This document shows, in pieces, positions 26,481 through 34,649 of a DNA stretch of 64,000 nucleotides (position 1 is the stretch's first letter; each line of letters opens with the position of its first letter). This DNA comes from Leptotrichia sp. oral taxon 218 (GTDB taxonomy: Bacteria > Fusobacteriota > Fusobacteriia > Fusobacteriales > Leptotrichiaceae), in the NCBI RefSeq assembly GCF_018128225.1, contig NZ_CP072377.1, positions 1,488,001 to 1,552,000 on the forward strand, given 5' to 3'. A program made the position numbers and the translations under genes. Below the pieces are notes generated by a model that had not been told where the DNA came from, searched no databases, and worked only from the letters and a program-made list of their open reading frames with translations.

Positions 26481-27665
26481 CACAACTTTACTTTTTCTTA
26501 ATATATTTAATGCTCCATTACAATCCGCATTTATGATTTTACCTGTGCTTGTTTGATATAGTCCTCTTTTTATCCTTTTTCCACTGAATATATATTCTTT
26601 TTGATTTTCTTTATCATATATTGGAATTTCATCTCCATCAAAGAAACTTGCTTTTGATGTATAACTCTCTTCTTGCAGTTTAAATTCTATTCCATATAGT
26701 TTACATAGATATATTAGTTTATCTCTTAATTTTCCATATGGTATATTTACAAAGTTCTGATTATTTATGCTTCCAATATTTGATTTTCTTTGAAAATCTT
26801 CATTATATCCTAGAACTATTCTTCCTATATCATTATTAAGACAATAATTTATAATTATTCTTGCTGCTTTTGAAAGATAATCATTTATGCGATTATTTCT
26901 CCTTCTAGCTATTCTCTTTTGCCTTAATGTTATATGCTCTATCTTTTGCTTATCTTTAATGCTTTGCAATTTTGCATTTGTCTTGTTATAGTATTGATTA
27001 ATAGATTTTAATTTTCTGCCGTCTATTAGGAATGAAGCTCCGTTATTTGTAACACAAGTACATAGATTGTCTATACCTAAATCTATTCCTAGTCCATTTT
27101 CTTTGTTTAATTCCCTTTGAACTTCCTCTACTTCATAAGTATATTGAATTTCAAAGTACCTAGAATGTTGTTTTGGTATTATTCTAATCTCTTTTATCTT
27201 CTTGCCTTTTAATACTGGTGGCAGCTTAATTTTAACTTCCTGATGAGTTTTCTTAAACGAATTTGAATAAGGAACTGTCAGAATATCATCTTTTAATCTT
27301 ACAAAACCTATAACAAGAGTTGTAAATCCATCTTTAGCAAGATATTTAGGTAATTTTATATCTTTAAAATTATATTGACCATTCTTAGCAAGTTTTAAAA
27401 GTCCAAAAAACGATTTAAAACTTCCGTCTACTTCTTTTAGAATTTGTTGAGCCATATTAGAATTTAACTTCTTATAGTTCTCACTGTTTTTAAGTATTTT
27501 ATAGTTTTCATTATAACTTAAATACTTTTTATTTTTAAAATAATACTGTCTAATATTATATATAGCTTCATTAGTTAAGTTCTTGGCTATATGAGATAAA
27601 TATTTTAAATTCCTAAACTCCTTTTTACTAAGATGTTTTACTTGTTGTTTTAATGTTAAATACAT
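26418..27665 (-). CDS. tnpB: RNA-guided nuclease TnpB (IS605/IStron type)
   Basis: A 415-residue nuclease with a perfect AAAAGGAGGTGAT ribosome-binding site. RuvC-I is LGIDLGIDNL (Asp195) and RuvC-III is INADCNGALNILR (Asp381). The usual RuvC-II glutamate (as in IVIEDL) is not in place: the site reads IVLGYNEDFQR near 283-292. An alternative glutamate pair occurs in QEESYTSKAS (332-333). The CxxC zinc ribbon is also missing (TSKAS in place of TSxxCS). I recall that a TnpB branch has a relocated RuvC-II glutamate, so this may still be active. Confidence 0.9.
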   Translation of the reverse strand: MYLTLKQQVKHLSKKEFRNLKYLSHIAKNLTNEAIYNIRQYYFKNKKYLSYNENYKILKNSENYKKLNSNMAQQILKEVDGSFKSFFGLLKLAKNGQYNFKDIKLPKYLAKDGFTTLVIGFVRLKDDILTVPYSNSFKKTHQEVKIKLPPVLKGKKIKEIRIIPKQHSRYFEIQYTYEVEEVQRELNKENGLGIDLGIDNLCTCVTNNGASFLIDGRKLKSINQYYNKTNAKLQSIKDKQKIEHITLRQKRIARRRNNRINDYLSKAARIIINYCLNNDIGRIVLGYNEDFQRKSNIGSINNQNFVNIPYGKLRDKLIYLCKLYGIEFKLQEESYTSKASFFDGDEIPIYDKENQKEYIFSGKRIKRGLYQTSTGKIINADCNGALNILRKSKVVDLSVLYNRGELNTPKRIRVV

Positions 27666-27734
27666 AGATAATCACCTCCTTTTCACCAGAGATATTATAC
27701 CATGTATTCTACATTTTATCTGTTTATTTTTAAA

Positions 27735-28224
27735 TATTTTTAAAGTTTTTAAAACCCCACAACAGTGGGAAGCATTGTTCACATAAATACGCTACCATTT
27801 ATGCAGTTCTCTTATGAACTTCTTGTTATCTCTAACAAGCACAGACTATATCTTATCCATATCCTATTTCAAGGACTTAGGCGAAACCACTTCCAATACC
27901 TATCGCTTGTATTGTACTCCCCTCACGAGGGATAGTCGTTGAACTTTCCTTTTCAGGATTAGCTGCTGATTGTCTATTATCATAATGTTTAGGATTTAAC
28001 CTTGCATCATCTAGTATATTTTTTCTGCTTTCGCCACCATCACACCTATACCATTCACTTAGGTATTATGTTGTGGTTATACTAGCTTTAAGAGTTCCCA
28101 GCAGTTCAGTTTCTTTGTTGCACGGTTTTGCTCCGTGTCTACATACAAGTTTCCCTATATGCTTACTAAAATTTTTGTGCAATTCATCTCACGACTAAAG
28201 TCGCGAGTGTTCTTGCACTATTTA
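27735..28224 (-). ncRNA. Group I intron core of the IStron
   Basis: The classical conserved segments are in order on the minus strand: P-like GAACTGCTGGGAACTC (near 28090-28106), Q-like AATCAGCAGCTAA (near 27958-27971), R GTTCAACGACTATCC (27930-27944), and S AAGATATAGTCTGTGC (27840-27855). CTGCTG/CAGCAG form P4 and GACTAT/ATAGTC form P7. A candidate internal guide GTGAG near the 5' end can pair with exon TTTAT, including the expected U-G at the splice site. The second copy shows compensatory changes in peripheral stems. Confidence 0.88.
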
Positions 28225-29255
28225 ATAAATGTTGAACCGCCATCATTCAATGTTATCGTAGTTCGTGTCTGATTTTTTTGTTTTGCTCCAGAAGATTCTT
28301 TATAAGTTGAAGTCAATTTAAAATTACTTATTTCTGTGTCAAGTTTTAACAATATTTTTTTTACTCCATTTATTTTTTTTATTTCTGGAATTATTTTAAA
28401 GACTATTCCCGCTTCTGAAAATATCGGCTCAATGTAATCTTCATTATTTTTAGTCACTTTTTTTTCACCCACAATCACTTCTTCCGTAACTTTTAATTCT
28501 CCTTCTTCCTTTTCCATAATCATAAGTGTCGGCATAGCTTCTATTCTTATATCCCCATTTTCTTTTAACATATTAAAGTCAACTCCTAAAAATTTTCCTC
28601 CCGCAGAAAATATCGAGCCAATTGAAATTTCTCCGTTTAAAAATTTTGCAACCAAATTATTTTTCCCAGCATTTCCAGAATCTGAATTTATTGACCAATC
28701 AATTCCAAGCCGCTCAAATAAATTTGAACTTGTATCAATTATTGTTCCTTTTATTATAACTTGTTCTTTTGGACTGTCAAAAGATTTTATTATCTTTTTC
28801 ATCTCCTCAAATTTTTTCTCATCTCCACTAAAAATAATTTTATTTCCTACACCGATAATTTCAAATTTTTCAAATCCATTTAATGCTTCTGAAATTTCTT
28901 TTGCATCTCTATATTCAAACTCAATTTCTCCTGTCTTATTTTTTATTTCATCTTTTTTATTATTTTCAATCTTTGAACTTTCTATTTTTGGAACTTCTTT
29001 TTTATTATTTTCAATCTTTGAAGTTTGTTTTATCTGTTTAGGTGTCTTATTTTCAGAAGTCTTTACTTGCTTTTGTTGTATGTTTTTATTATTTACACTA
29101 TTATTTTCAATCTTTTTATTTTCTTTCGGCACTTTGTAAATAAATATTTTTTTCATATTTTGCGCATCATTTTTATTTACATAATCCGTAACCTTTGCTG
29201 AAAAAGTATTGCTAAAAAAAATAATGGCATATAAAATAAAACTTATTTTCCTCAT
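28218..29255 (-). CDS. Secretin 5' exon (outer-membrane pore of the pilus/T2SS-like system)
   Basis: 345 residues including a few encoded by the intron before a TAG. Signal peptide MRKISFILYAIIFFSNTFSA, a Lys/Asn-rich linker (about 50-105), a short N-domain (FEYRDAKEISEALNG, GVGNKIIFSG), then the secretin domain (EQVIIKGTIIDTSSNLFERLGIDW, PTLMIMEKEEGELKV, SEAGIVFKIIPEI, TTITLNDGGSTFI). Without splicing the protein stops three codons after TFI and lacks the final strands and the VPxLxxIPxxGxLF motif. With the intron removed, TFI continues into GGLKQ. It is followed upstream by PilO-like and PilM/N-like genes in one operon. Confidence 0.88.
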   Translation of the reverse strand: MRKISFILYAIIFFSNTFSAKVTDYVNKNDAQNMKKIFIYKVPKENKKIENNSVNNKNIQQKQVKTSENKTPKQIKQTSKIENNKKEVPKIESSKIENNKKDEIKNKTGEIEFEYRDAKEISEALNGFEKFEIIGVGNKIIFSGDEKKFEEMKKIIKSFDSPKEQVIIKGTIIDTSSNLFERLGIDWSINSDSGNAGKNNLVAKFLNGEISIGSIFSAGGKFLGVDFNMLKENGDIRIEAMPTLMIMEKEEGELKVTEEVIVGEKKVTKNNEDYIEPIFSEAGIVFKIIPEIKKINGVKKILLKLDTEISNFKLTSTYKESSGAKQKNQTRTTITLNDGGSTFIK

Positions 29256-29272
29256 CTTTCCCCCTTTTACTT

Positions 29273-29797
29273 TTACAATTTTTTCTCAATAAACCCTATC
29301 GAAATTTTAAATTCATCACTTGTAAGCTCAATAAACAATCTTGAAGTATCAATATATCTTTTACTTTTATTAATTAAATACAAAAATTTCCCAAAATCAT
29401 TTAAACTTCCAAAAGTTGTAAAATGGATATATTTTAATTTATATCCGTTTTTCTCCCAAACATTTTCTGCTTTTGAAATTTCTTTCATTTTTAAATCACT
29501 TTCGTGAGCAAAAATATAAATCATCTTTTTAAACTCCGATTCATTTTTTATTGAAAAAAAAGAAAGTCTTTTTGTAAGCATTATAATTTTGTCATAATCA
29601 GCTATATTTTTTTCTTTTTCAAGTGATTTCTCAGTTTCTATTTCAATAATTTTTTTCTCAAACTTTTCTTTATTCTCCAAAAGCATTTTTTTATTTTCCA
29701 AAAGCTCTTTATGTTCATTATATTTTAAATTTAAGTTTATCGCCAAAAAAACTGTAATTACAGCAATTATCATCATTTTTAAATTTATTTTTCTCAT
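29273..29797 (-). CDS. PilO-like pilus assembly protein
   Basis: 174 residues: a single N-terminal membrane segment (MMIIAVITVFLAINLNL, 8-24), a coiled coil with repeated LLENK (33-60), then a small alpha/beta domain (KYIHFTTFGSLNDFGKFLYL, IDTSRLFIEL). This architecture is typical of PilO/GspM inner-membrane alignment proteins. The call rests on architecture and on its place between the secretin and a PilN-like gene, since the sequence itself is diverged. Confidence 0.75.
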   Translation of the reverse strand: MRKINLKMMIIAVITVFLAINLNLKYNEHKELLENKKMLLENKEKFEKKIIEIETEKSLEKEKNIADYDKIIMLTKRLSFFSIKNESEFKKMIYIFAHESDLKMKEISKAENVWEKNGYKLKYIHFTTFGSLNDFGKFLYLINKSKRYIDTSRLFIELTSDEFKISIGFIEKKL

Positions 29798-29824
29798 TTT
29801 ATACTTTTCCCACTTTTCCTAAAA

Positions 29825-31273
29825 TTATTTAATGACATATTCAAACATCGTCGCTTCATCGTTATCTTTTAAATATCCAAGTTCAGAATTGGGATATTTT
29901 TTCAAAATACTATTTTCAAATTTTTCAAAATTTTCAAAATTTTTTAACTCGCCAGAAACCGTCCACTTTGAATTTTCATAATTAATTTTTGTATAATCTA
30001 CCCCTTTTTTACTGTTTTCAACTAAAAATTTTATATATGAATAAAACTCATCTCGCTCAATCGAATTATCAATATCTTTTAATATTTTTAATTCTTTCGT
30101 ATAATCAGGAATTTCTTCGTCTTTCTTTTTCAAATAATTTTTTTCCAAAATTTTCGTCTGAACTTTTATATTTTCGTTTTCTTTTTTTAATTTTTCATTA
30201 TTCATAAAATTACTCAAAAGAAAATATCCAAGAAACAAAAATAAAACTGTCGCCACATCCAAAATTTTTATCTCTTTCAAACTTTTTGCATCAAAAAAAC
30301 TTTCATTTTCCACGAAATTTGGAGTTTCAAAAAGTTCACTACCTGAAAAAATTGTTTTAATTTCTTCTTCCGTATCAGTAAAAACAATCATATCTCCAAA
30401 GTCAAATTCACTAATTTCTTCAATATCAGAAAGTCTTAACTCAACTTTTTCCAATTCCGTTATCTTCTCATCAAAAATTACCATGCGTAAACTATTTTCT
30501 TCCCCAATTTGAAAAATTTCAATTTTTTCACTTTTCAAATTTTCATTTTCCAAACTTTCTTTGTCTATAGTTTGTTCAACACCAATATCTTCTATTTGAA
30601 CAATTTTAATTTCTTCATCTTCTTTTTTATTTTTATTTTCTTTTTGATTTTCAAAAAATAAATTTTCTTCTTTATTTTTTTCTTCTTCATAATTATTTTT
30701 GTTTTCTTTCTGATTTTGATTTTGACTTTCACTTTCAAATTCTAAATTTTTATTTTTATAAAAATTATAAATTGCTTGAAAATCAATTTTTATTTCTGAA
30801 ATTTTCAAAAAATATTTTTTTACTATTTTTTTTAATCTTGAAATTTTATTTTTCTCCAAATAAAGATTCAAATATTCATCGTTTACATAATCCAAAATAA
30901 ATTTTTTGCAAACAAATTTATTATTTTTAAAAATTTTTTTTGTTTCATAATTTTTATTTTTATTTTTATTTTCTTTTTTATTTTCTTCTTTATTTTCGTT
31001 TTTATCTTCTTCATAATTATTTTTCTTTTTGTTTTTATTTTTTTCTTCTTTATAATTTTCAAAATTTTGAAAATTTTCAAAATCAAAATATGAAAAATGC
31101 AAAATAAAACTGACTTCCACATTTTTTTTAAATTCCGTTTTGTCAAAACTATTTTCTTCCAAAAAATTTTCCAAAACATTTGATAATTCCTGATTTTCAT
31201 AAAAATATATTTCATTTTCATAAAAAAGATAAATTTTATTTTCGCTTCTTAAATATATCTTCAAACTTTCCAA
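29825..31273 (-). CDS. PilM/PilN (GspL)-like platform protein with low-complexity insertions
   Basis: 482 residues. The C-terminal third is PilN-like: membrane segment VATVLFLFLGYFLLSNFM (about 340-358), then a coiled coil (KKENENIKVQTKILEKNY) and a small domain (YTKINYENSKWTVSGELKNF). The N-terminal two-thirds resembles a reduced PilM/GspL actin-like domain, interrupted by long Glu/Asn/Lys tracts (residues 75-110 and 180-225) that are nearly repeats of KNKEEN-type units. Such low complexity may come from repeat expansion. It joins the pilin and PilO genes by gaps of 12-27 bases. Confidence 0.7.
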   Translation of the reverse strand: MESLKIYLRSENKIYLFYENEIYFYENQELSNVLENFLEENSFDKTEFKKNVEVSFILHFSYFDFENFQNFENYKEEKNKNKKKNNYEEDKNENKEENKKENKNKNKNYETKKIFKNNKFVCKKFILDYVNDEYLNLYLEKNKISRLKKIVKKYFLKISEIKIDFQAIYNFYKNKNLEFESESQNQNQKENKNNYEEEKNKEENLFFENQKENKNKKEDEEIKIVQIEDIGVEQTIDKESLENENLKSEKIEIFQIGEENSLRMVIFDEKITELEKVELRLSDIEEISEFDFGDMIVFTDTEEEIKTIFSGSELFETPNFVENESFFDAKSLKEIKILDVATVLFLFLGYFLLSNFMNNEKLKKENENIKVQTKILEKNYLKKKDEEIPDYTKELKILKDIDNSIERDEFYSYIKFLVENSKKGVDYTKINYENSKWTVSGELKNFENFEKFENSILKKYPNSELGYLKDNDEATMFEYVIK

Positions 31274-31285
31274 AAAATTCCTCCT

Positions 31286-31823
31286 CTATTTTAAAATTTC
31301 ACTGCTCAAAACACTCATTTCCACAAGTGTTGCATTTTTTCGCTTAAAAGAAATTTTCTCTTTATAAAAAATTTCCATATCCAAAATTTTTCTTTCAAAA
31401 ATAACTTCCAAATCACCATAAACTGTATTTTTATCAAGTGGCAAAAAATATTCATTTTCACTACTGTTTTTAATACTTTTTACAGTAAATCCACCAATAC
31501 TTTGCGCATTTTTTGGCAAAAATATCAAATTTTCTGCTCTCAAATTATTTTCTACTTTTTGTAAATTCGTATCAAAATAAAATTCTTCTTTTTCTATTTC
31601 AACCTGATTATTCTCAAAAGTCACGCCATTTTTCACAAATCTTTTCGCATTCTCCAACTCTTTTTCAACAAAAGTTTTTTTATCTAATTTTTTTTCTGTA
31701 TTTTTCAAAAAAACTACATCCGATTTCTGTTTTACAAAAAATATAAAATTTGTCGAAAACACAGTTATCATCGAGAGTGCAATTAACACATAAATAAGAC
31801 TTGCTCCTAAATTTTTTTTTCAT
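31286..31823 (-). pseudogene. Minor pseudopilin gene, out of frame at an A9 tract after the start codon
   Basis: ATG at 31823 (with GGGGA upstream) is followed by nine A residues and then runs into a wrong frame. With eight or eleven A the frame reads MKKNLGASLIYVLIALSMIT, a prepilin leader with Gly-Ala cleavage site and hydrophobic helix, continuing to 31286 (167+ residues). As given, translation could only begin at an internal GTG without the cleavage site. The body (NNLRAENLIFLPKNAQSIGG, ILDMEIFYKEKISFKR) fits a GspK/PilX-like minor pilin. It could be slippage-controlled, broken, or a sequencing error. Confidence 0.6.
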
Positions 31824-31842
31824 TTTAAAAAATCCCCTTTTA

Positions 31843-32304
31843 TCATATTTTCACAACTCTAATTTCATCTTTTCCAAAATTTTTTATTTTTATGACAAGA
31901 ATTTCGCCAATTTTTTCAAATTCTAAATTTTCTAAATTTGAAATCACTGTTCTACTTCCAAAACTACTTTTATTTTCCGTATCCGAAATATACATTTTTT
32001 TATTTTCAAATTCAATTTTATATAAGATTCCATCTGTTTTATAAATAATTTTATTTTTAAAAATATGAATATTTTTATTTTCATTTTCATAAAAAAATTC
32101 ATCTTTATCTCTATTTTTTAAATTTTCCACAATTTTATCCAACGAAAAATACAAATTTTCATAACTTTTTTGATTATTTTTTTTCATTTTCTCAATTATG
32201 ACAACTCTTTTTAAAAAAATCGAAACTACAAAAACTATGACTGAAAATAAAAACATACTTAGCATAATTTCCAAAAGCAAATAACCTCTTTTTTTATTTT
32301 TCAC
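31843..32304 (-). CDS. Prepilin-like protein (minor pseudopilin)
   Basis: 153 residues with a type IV prepilin leader: MKNKKRG, cleavage after Gly, then YLLLEIMLSMFLFSVIVFVV with the required Glu at position 5 of the mature protein. A beta-rich C-terminal half follows (KYKIEF-type strands, GSRTVISNLENLEF). It is the fourth of five pilin-type/peptidase genes in a row, and is likely a GspJ-like minor pilin. Confidence 0.82.
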   Translation of the reverse strand: MKNKKRGYLLLEIMLSMFLFSVIVFVVSIFLKRVVIIEKMKKNNQKSYENLYFSLDKIVENLKNRDKDEFFYENENKNIHIFKNKIIYKTDGILYKIEFENKKMYISDTENKSSFGSRTVISNLENLEFEKIGEILVIKIKNFGKDEIRVVKI

Positions 32305-32349
32305 AATTTTCCTCTTTTCAAATTTATTTAAATTTATTTTAAATTTGCG

Positions 32350-32775
32350 CTATAAAAAATTTGGAAAATAATAATCGTTCATTTTATTTGCAATTATTTT
32401 AAAAATATATTCTTTTTCGCCTTTTTCATTCAAATAAAATCCATCTGTTTTTTCAATTTTTATTTGAATTTTATTTTTTGTAAAATCAATATTTTTTAAA
32501 ATCTGATATTTTCTCTCAATCAAAAATTTATTATAAAAATCGTTTGTATTTGAAATTTCATATTTTCCAGAAAAATTATTCACTTCTTCATATTTTTTAT
32601 CTTTTATAAGCTCAATCATATTTGAAATTTCTATATTTTGAGTATTTATATTATCTATTTTAGTATTTATCTTTAAGGTTTTTAAGAATAAATTTGATAG
32701 TGGAACAATTGCAAGTGTTACAAAAAACATTGAAATCAAACTTTCAACTAAAGTTTCCCCCTTATCTTTTCTCAT
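32350..32775 (-). CDS. Prepilin-like protein (minor pseudopilin)
   Basis: 141 residues beginning MRKDKG, with cleavage after Gly and ETLVESLISMFFVTLAIVPL (Glu5 present). The remainder is a small alpha/beta pilin head with KIQIKIEKTDGFYLNEKGEK near the end. It resembles GspI/PilV minor pilins. It lies 60 bases downstream of the prepilin peptidase. Confidence 0.82.
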   Translation of the reverse strand: MRKDKGETLVESLISMFFVTLAIVPLSNLFLKTLKINTKIDNINTQNIEISNMIELIKDKKYEEVNNFSGKYEISNTNDFYNKFLIERKYQILKNIDFTKNKIQIKIEKTDGFYLNEKGEKEYIFKIIANKMNDYYFPNFL

Positions 32776-32835
32776 TTTTTTATTTTTCCCCTTTTCCCTT
32801 CTTTATCTTTTCTATTTTCTCTTTTAATTTTTCTT

Positions 32836-33293
32836 TTAATCAAAAAATATTTTAAAATGATTAAAAAATATGTAACTCACAATAATAAACGGTGCAAACG
32901 GAATATATTCATATTTTTGAAGTTTCTTAAAAAATAATAAAAATAATACAATAATTCCTGAAAAAATATATAAAACTGTATAAAATTTAAAAATATTTTC
33001 TACTCCATTGTATCGAAATAATCCACCTATTCCCATCATAAGTTTCACATCTCCAAAGCCAATCAAACTTTTTTTAAAATAATCTTCCAAAATATAAAGT
33101 GCCAACAATGGCATTAAATATCCACTTGCTCCCAAATAATAATTTCCCAGATCATTAAATTTAACAGCAGAAAATAATCCTATTAGAACTAAAAACAAAA
33201 TATCTCTGTCATATATCAGCTTTTTTTTCACATCATTTACAAAAATACTAAAAATGCAAAATACTTTAAAATCAACAAAAAAATTACTATCAT
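32836..33293 (-). pseudogene. Short prepilin peptidase (A24 family) with an apparent frameshift
   Basis: The catalytic half is clear: IGFGDVKLMMGIGGLFRY carries the GxGDVKL aspartate. The long frame starts only at a GTG (33231) without ribosome-binding site. Upstream, ATG 33293 overlaps the pilin stop (ATGA) and encodes a hydrophobic MIVIFLLILKYFAFLVFL before a stop. One extra T in the T5 run near 33243-33247 would fuse it to VNDVKKKLIYDRD, matching the first-aspartate region of short A24 peptidases. Either a real frameshift or a sequence error. Confidence 0.65.
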
Positions 33294-33712
33294 CTCTTTA
33301 TCTCTTCTCCAGGAAAAGCCTTACTGCTAGCGTCAATTTTAGCAAAAATTTCACCATCCTGATAAATTATTTGTCCTTGAATATTACCAATTTTAAATTT
33401 TCCACTATTATCCAGTCCAATTCCAAGTTTATTCAAATTTCCCTGCTCCGTCAAAATCTCCTGCAAATTTTTGGGTGCATCTCCGCTATGATCAATGCTC
33501 CAAGATGTTGTCGTGTTATTTAACTCAGAAATCGCACCAATAACTTTACTCCTATTAGCTTTGTTCAAGTATTTTCCAACTTGCGGTATTGCAATCGCAG
33601 AAATTATCGTAATAATTGCCACGACCAATATCACTTCAATAAGCGTAAAACCTTTTTTTGCTTTTTTGCCAAAGGTTTTTTCACTCTTAATCTTTTCAAT
33701 TTTCCCATTCAT
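33290..33712 (-). CDS. Major pseudopilin (GspG/PilA-like)
   Basis: 140 residues, strong AGGAGG ribosome-binding site. Prepilin leader ending AKKG, then FTLIEVILVVAIITIISAIA with Glu5, followed by IPQVGKYLNKANRSKVIGAI and a small beta domain (GKFKIGNIQGQIIYQDGEIF). It is the first gene of the pilus operon and is preceded by a good promoter. It probably forms the pilus or pseudopilus shaft. Confidence 0.9.
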   Translation of the reverse strand: MNGKIEKIKSEKTFGKKAKKGFTLIEVILVVAIITIISAIAIPQVGKYLNKANRSKVIGAISELNNTTTSWSIDHSGDAPKNLQEILTEQGNLNKLGIGLDNSGKFKIGNIQGQIIYQDGEIFAKIDASSKAFPGEEIKR

Positions 33713-33750
33713 TTTTTTGCCCTCCTTTTTATTTAATTTTTTATTAATTA

Positions 33751-33779
33751 TTTATACAATATTTTTTAAATTTTGTCAA
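33751..33779 (-). promoter_or_regulatory. Sigma-70 promoter of the pilin operon
   Basis: On the minus strand TTGACA (33774-33779), a 17-base spacer and TATAAA (33751-33756), 39 bases before the pilin start. A 9-bp inverted repeat, GTCAATGTT at 33775 and AACATTGAC at 33803, overlaps the -35 box and could be an operator. Confidence 0.75.
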
Positions 33780-33831
33780 TGTTTTTTTAATTTTTAATTA
33801 TTAACATTGACAAAAAACTCAAAAATTAATT

Positions 33832-33866
33832 AATAAAAAAAATAATAAGAATAAAATCTTATTATT
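33832..33866 (-). terminator. Terminator of the glutamine-type ABC transporter
   Basis: Perfect 10-bp arms AATAATAAGA and TCTTATTATT (33841-33866), followed on the minus strand by a run of T. It lies 64 bases past the stop of the ATPase gene. Confidence 0.85.
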
Positions 33867-33929
33867 TTCTCAATAATTCTTAAATAAATATATTCATAAT
33901 TATCTTTTTTAATTTTAAAAATAAATTTT

Positions 33930-34649
33930 TTATAAAACTTTTAAAAAATTCTGAGTTCTCTCATTTTTTGGATTCAAAAACACTTCTTCAGGTTTTCCCT
34001 GCTCCACAATTTCACCATCAGCCATAAAAATGACTCTGTCACAAACTTCCCTTGCAAATCCCATTTCATGCGTCACAACAATCATTGTCATTCCTTCTTT
34101 AGCCAAATCCTTCATAACTTTCAAAACTTCTCCAACCATCTCAGGATCTAATGCACTTGTCGGCTCATCAAACAGTAATGCTTCCGGTTTCATAGCGAGA
34201 GCTCTTGCAATTGCCACTCTTTGTTTTTGCCCACCAGACAAACTTGATGGATAAACATCGGCTTTATCTAAAAGTCCAACTTTTTCAAGCAGTTCTTTTC
34301 CCAATTTTATAGCTTCTAGCTTTGTCACTTTTTTTAGCGTTACTGGAGCTAAAATTATATTTTGCAAAACTGTTAAATGTGGAAATAAATTAAAATTTTG
34401 AAAAACCATTCCAACTTTTTCACGAAATTTGTCAATGTTCAAATTTTTATCCGCAAGGTCAAATTCATCCACGCAAATATGTCCGTCAGATAGTTCTTCA
34501 AGCCCATTTATACATCTTAAAAATGTACTTTTCCCCGAACCTGACGGCCCAATCACACTTATTGCTTCCCCTTTTTCTACATAAAGGCTTATATCTTTTA
34601 AAACAACATTATCTCCATACTGTTTTTTCAAATTTTCTACTTTAATCAT
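33930..34649 (-). CDS. Polar amino acid ABC transporter ATP-binding protein (GlnQ-like)
   Basis: 239 residues, the family length. Walker A is [12 protein letters not shown] near 36, Q-loop [13 protein letters not shown], signature [17 protein letters not shown] near 134, Walker [14 protein letters not shown] and the H-loop VTHEMGFA. It energises the fused binding-protein/permease encoded just upstream, whose stop overlaps this start (ATGA), so the two are co-translated. Confidence 0.93.
   Translation of the reverse strand: MIKVENLKKQYGDNVVLKDISLYVEKGEAISVIGPSGSGKSTFLRCINGLEELSDGHICVDEFDLADKNLNIDKFREKVGMVFQNFNLFPHLTVLQNIILAPVTLKKVTKLEAIKLGKELLEKVGLLDKADVYPSSLSGGQKQRVAIARALAMKPEALLFDEPTSALDPEMVGEVLKVMKDLAKEGMTMIVVTHEMGFAREVCDRVIFMADGEIVEQGKPEEVFLNPKNERTQNFLKVL

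Larger units (their letters stand above)
26339..28224 (-). mobile_element. IStron: group I intron fused to an IS605-type tnpB element
   Basis: A 1,886-base element sits inside the secretin gene. Its left end follows TTTAT (28225-28229) and its right end is ...GGTTCAG, with exon AGGAGG starting at 26338. The 5' 500 bases hold a group I intron core and the rest is tnpB. No tnpA is present, so it would be mobilised in trans. Chimeric elements of this kind (CdISt1) are known from Clostridioides difficile. A second copy starts at 63410, also directly after TTTAT. The boundaries are inferred from the shared left end and from the restored reading frame. Confidence 0.85.

Noticed and set aside
26418-27665. 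Cas12-type CRISPR effector
   Set aside because: The 415-residue length, IS605 context, right-end guide position and absence of any repeat-spacer array show a TnpB. No CRISPR array was found anywhere in the window.
27735-28224. Decayed tnpA (Y1 transposase) in the IStron 5' region
   Set aside because: No frame shows the HUH or Tyr motif, while the group I intron P, Q, R and S segments account for the region.
30883-31221. Lys/Ile-rich minus-strand frame overlapping the PilM/N-like gene
   Set aside because: It is a shadow frame of the AAAATAAA-rich low-complexity tract with no independent signal.
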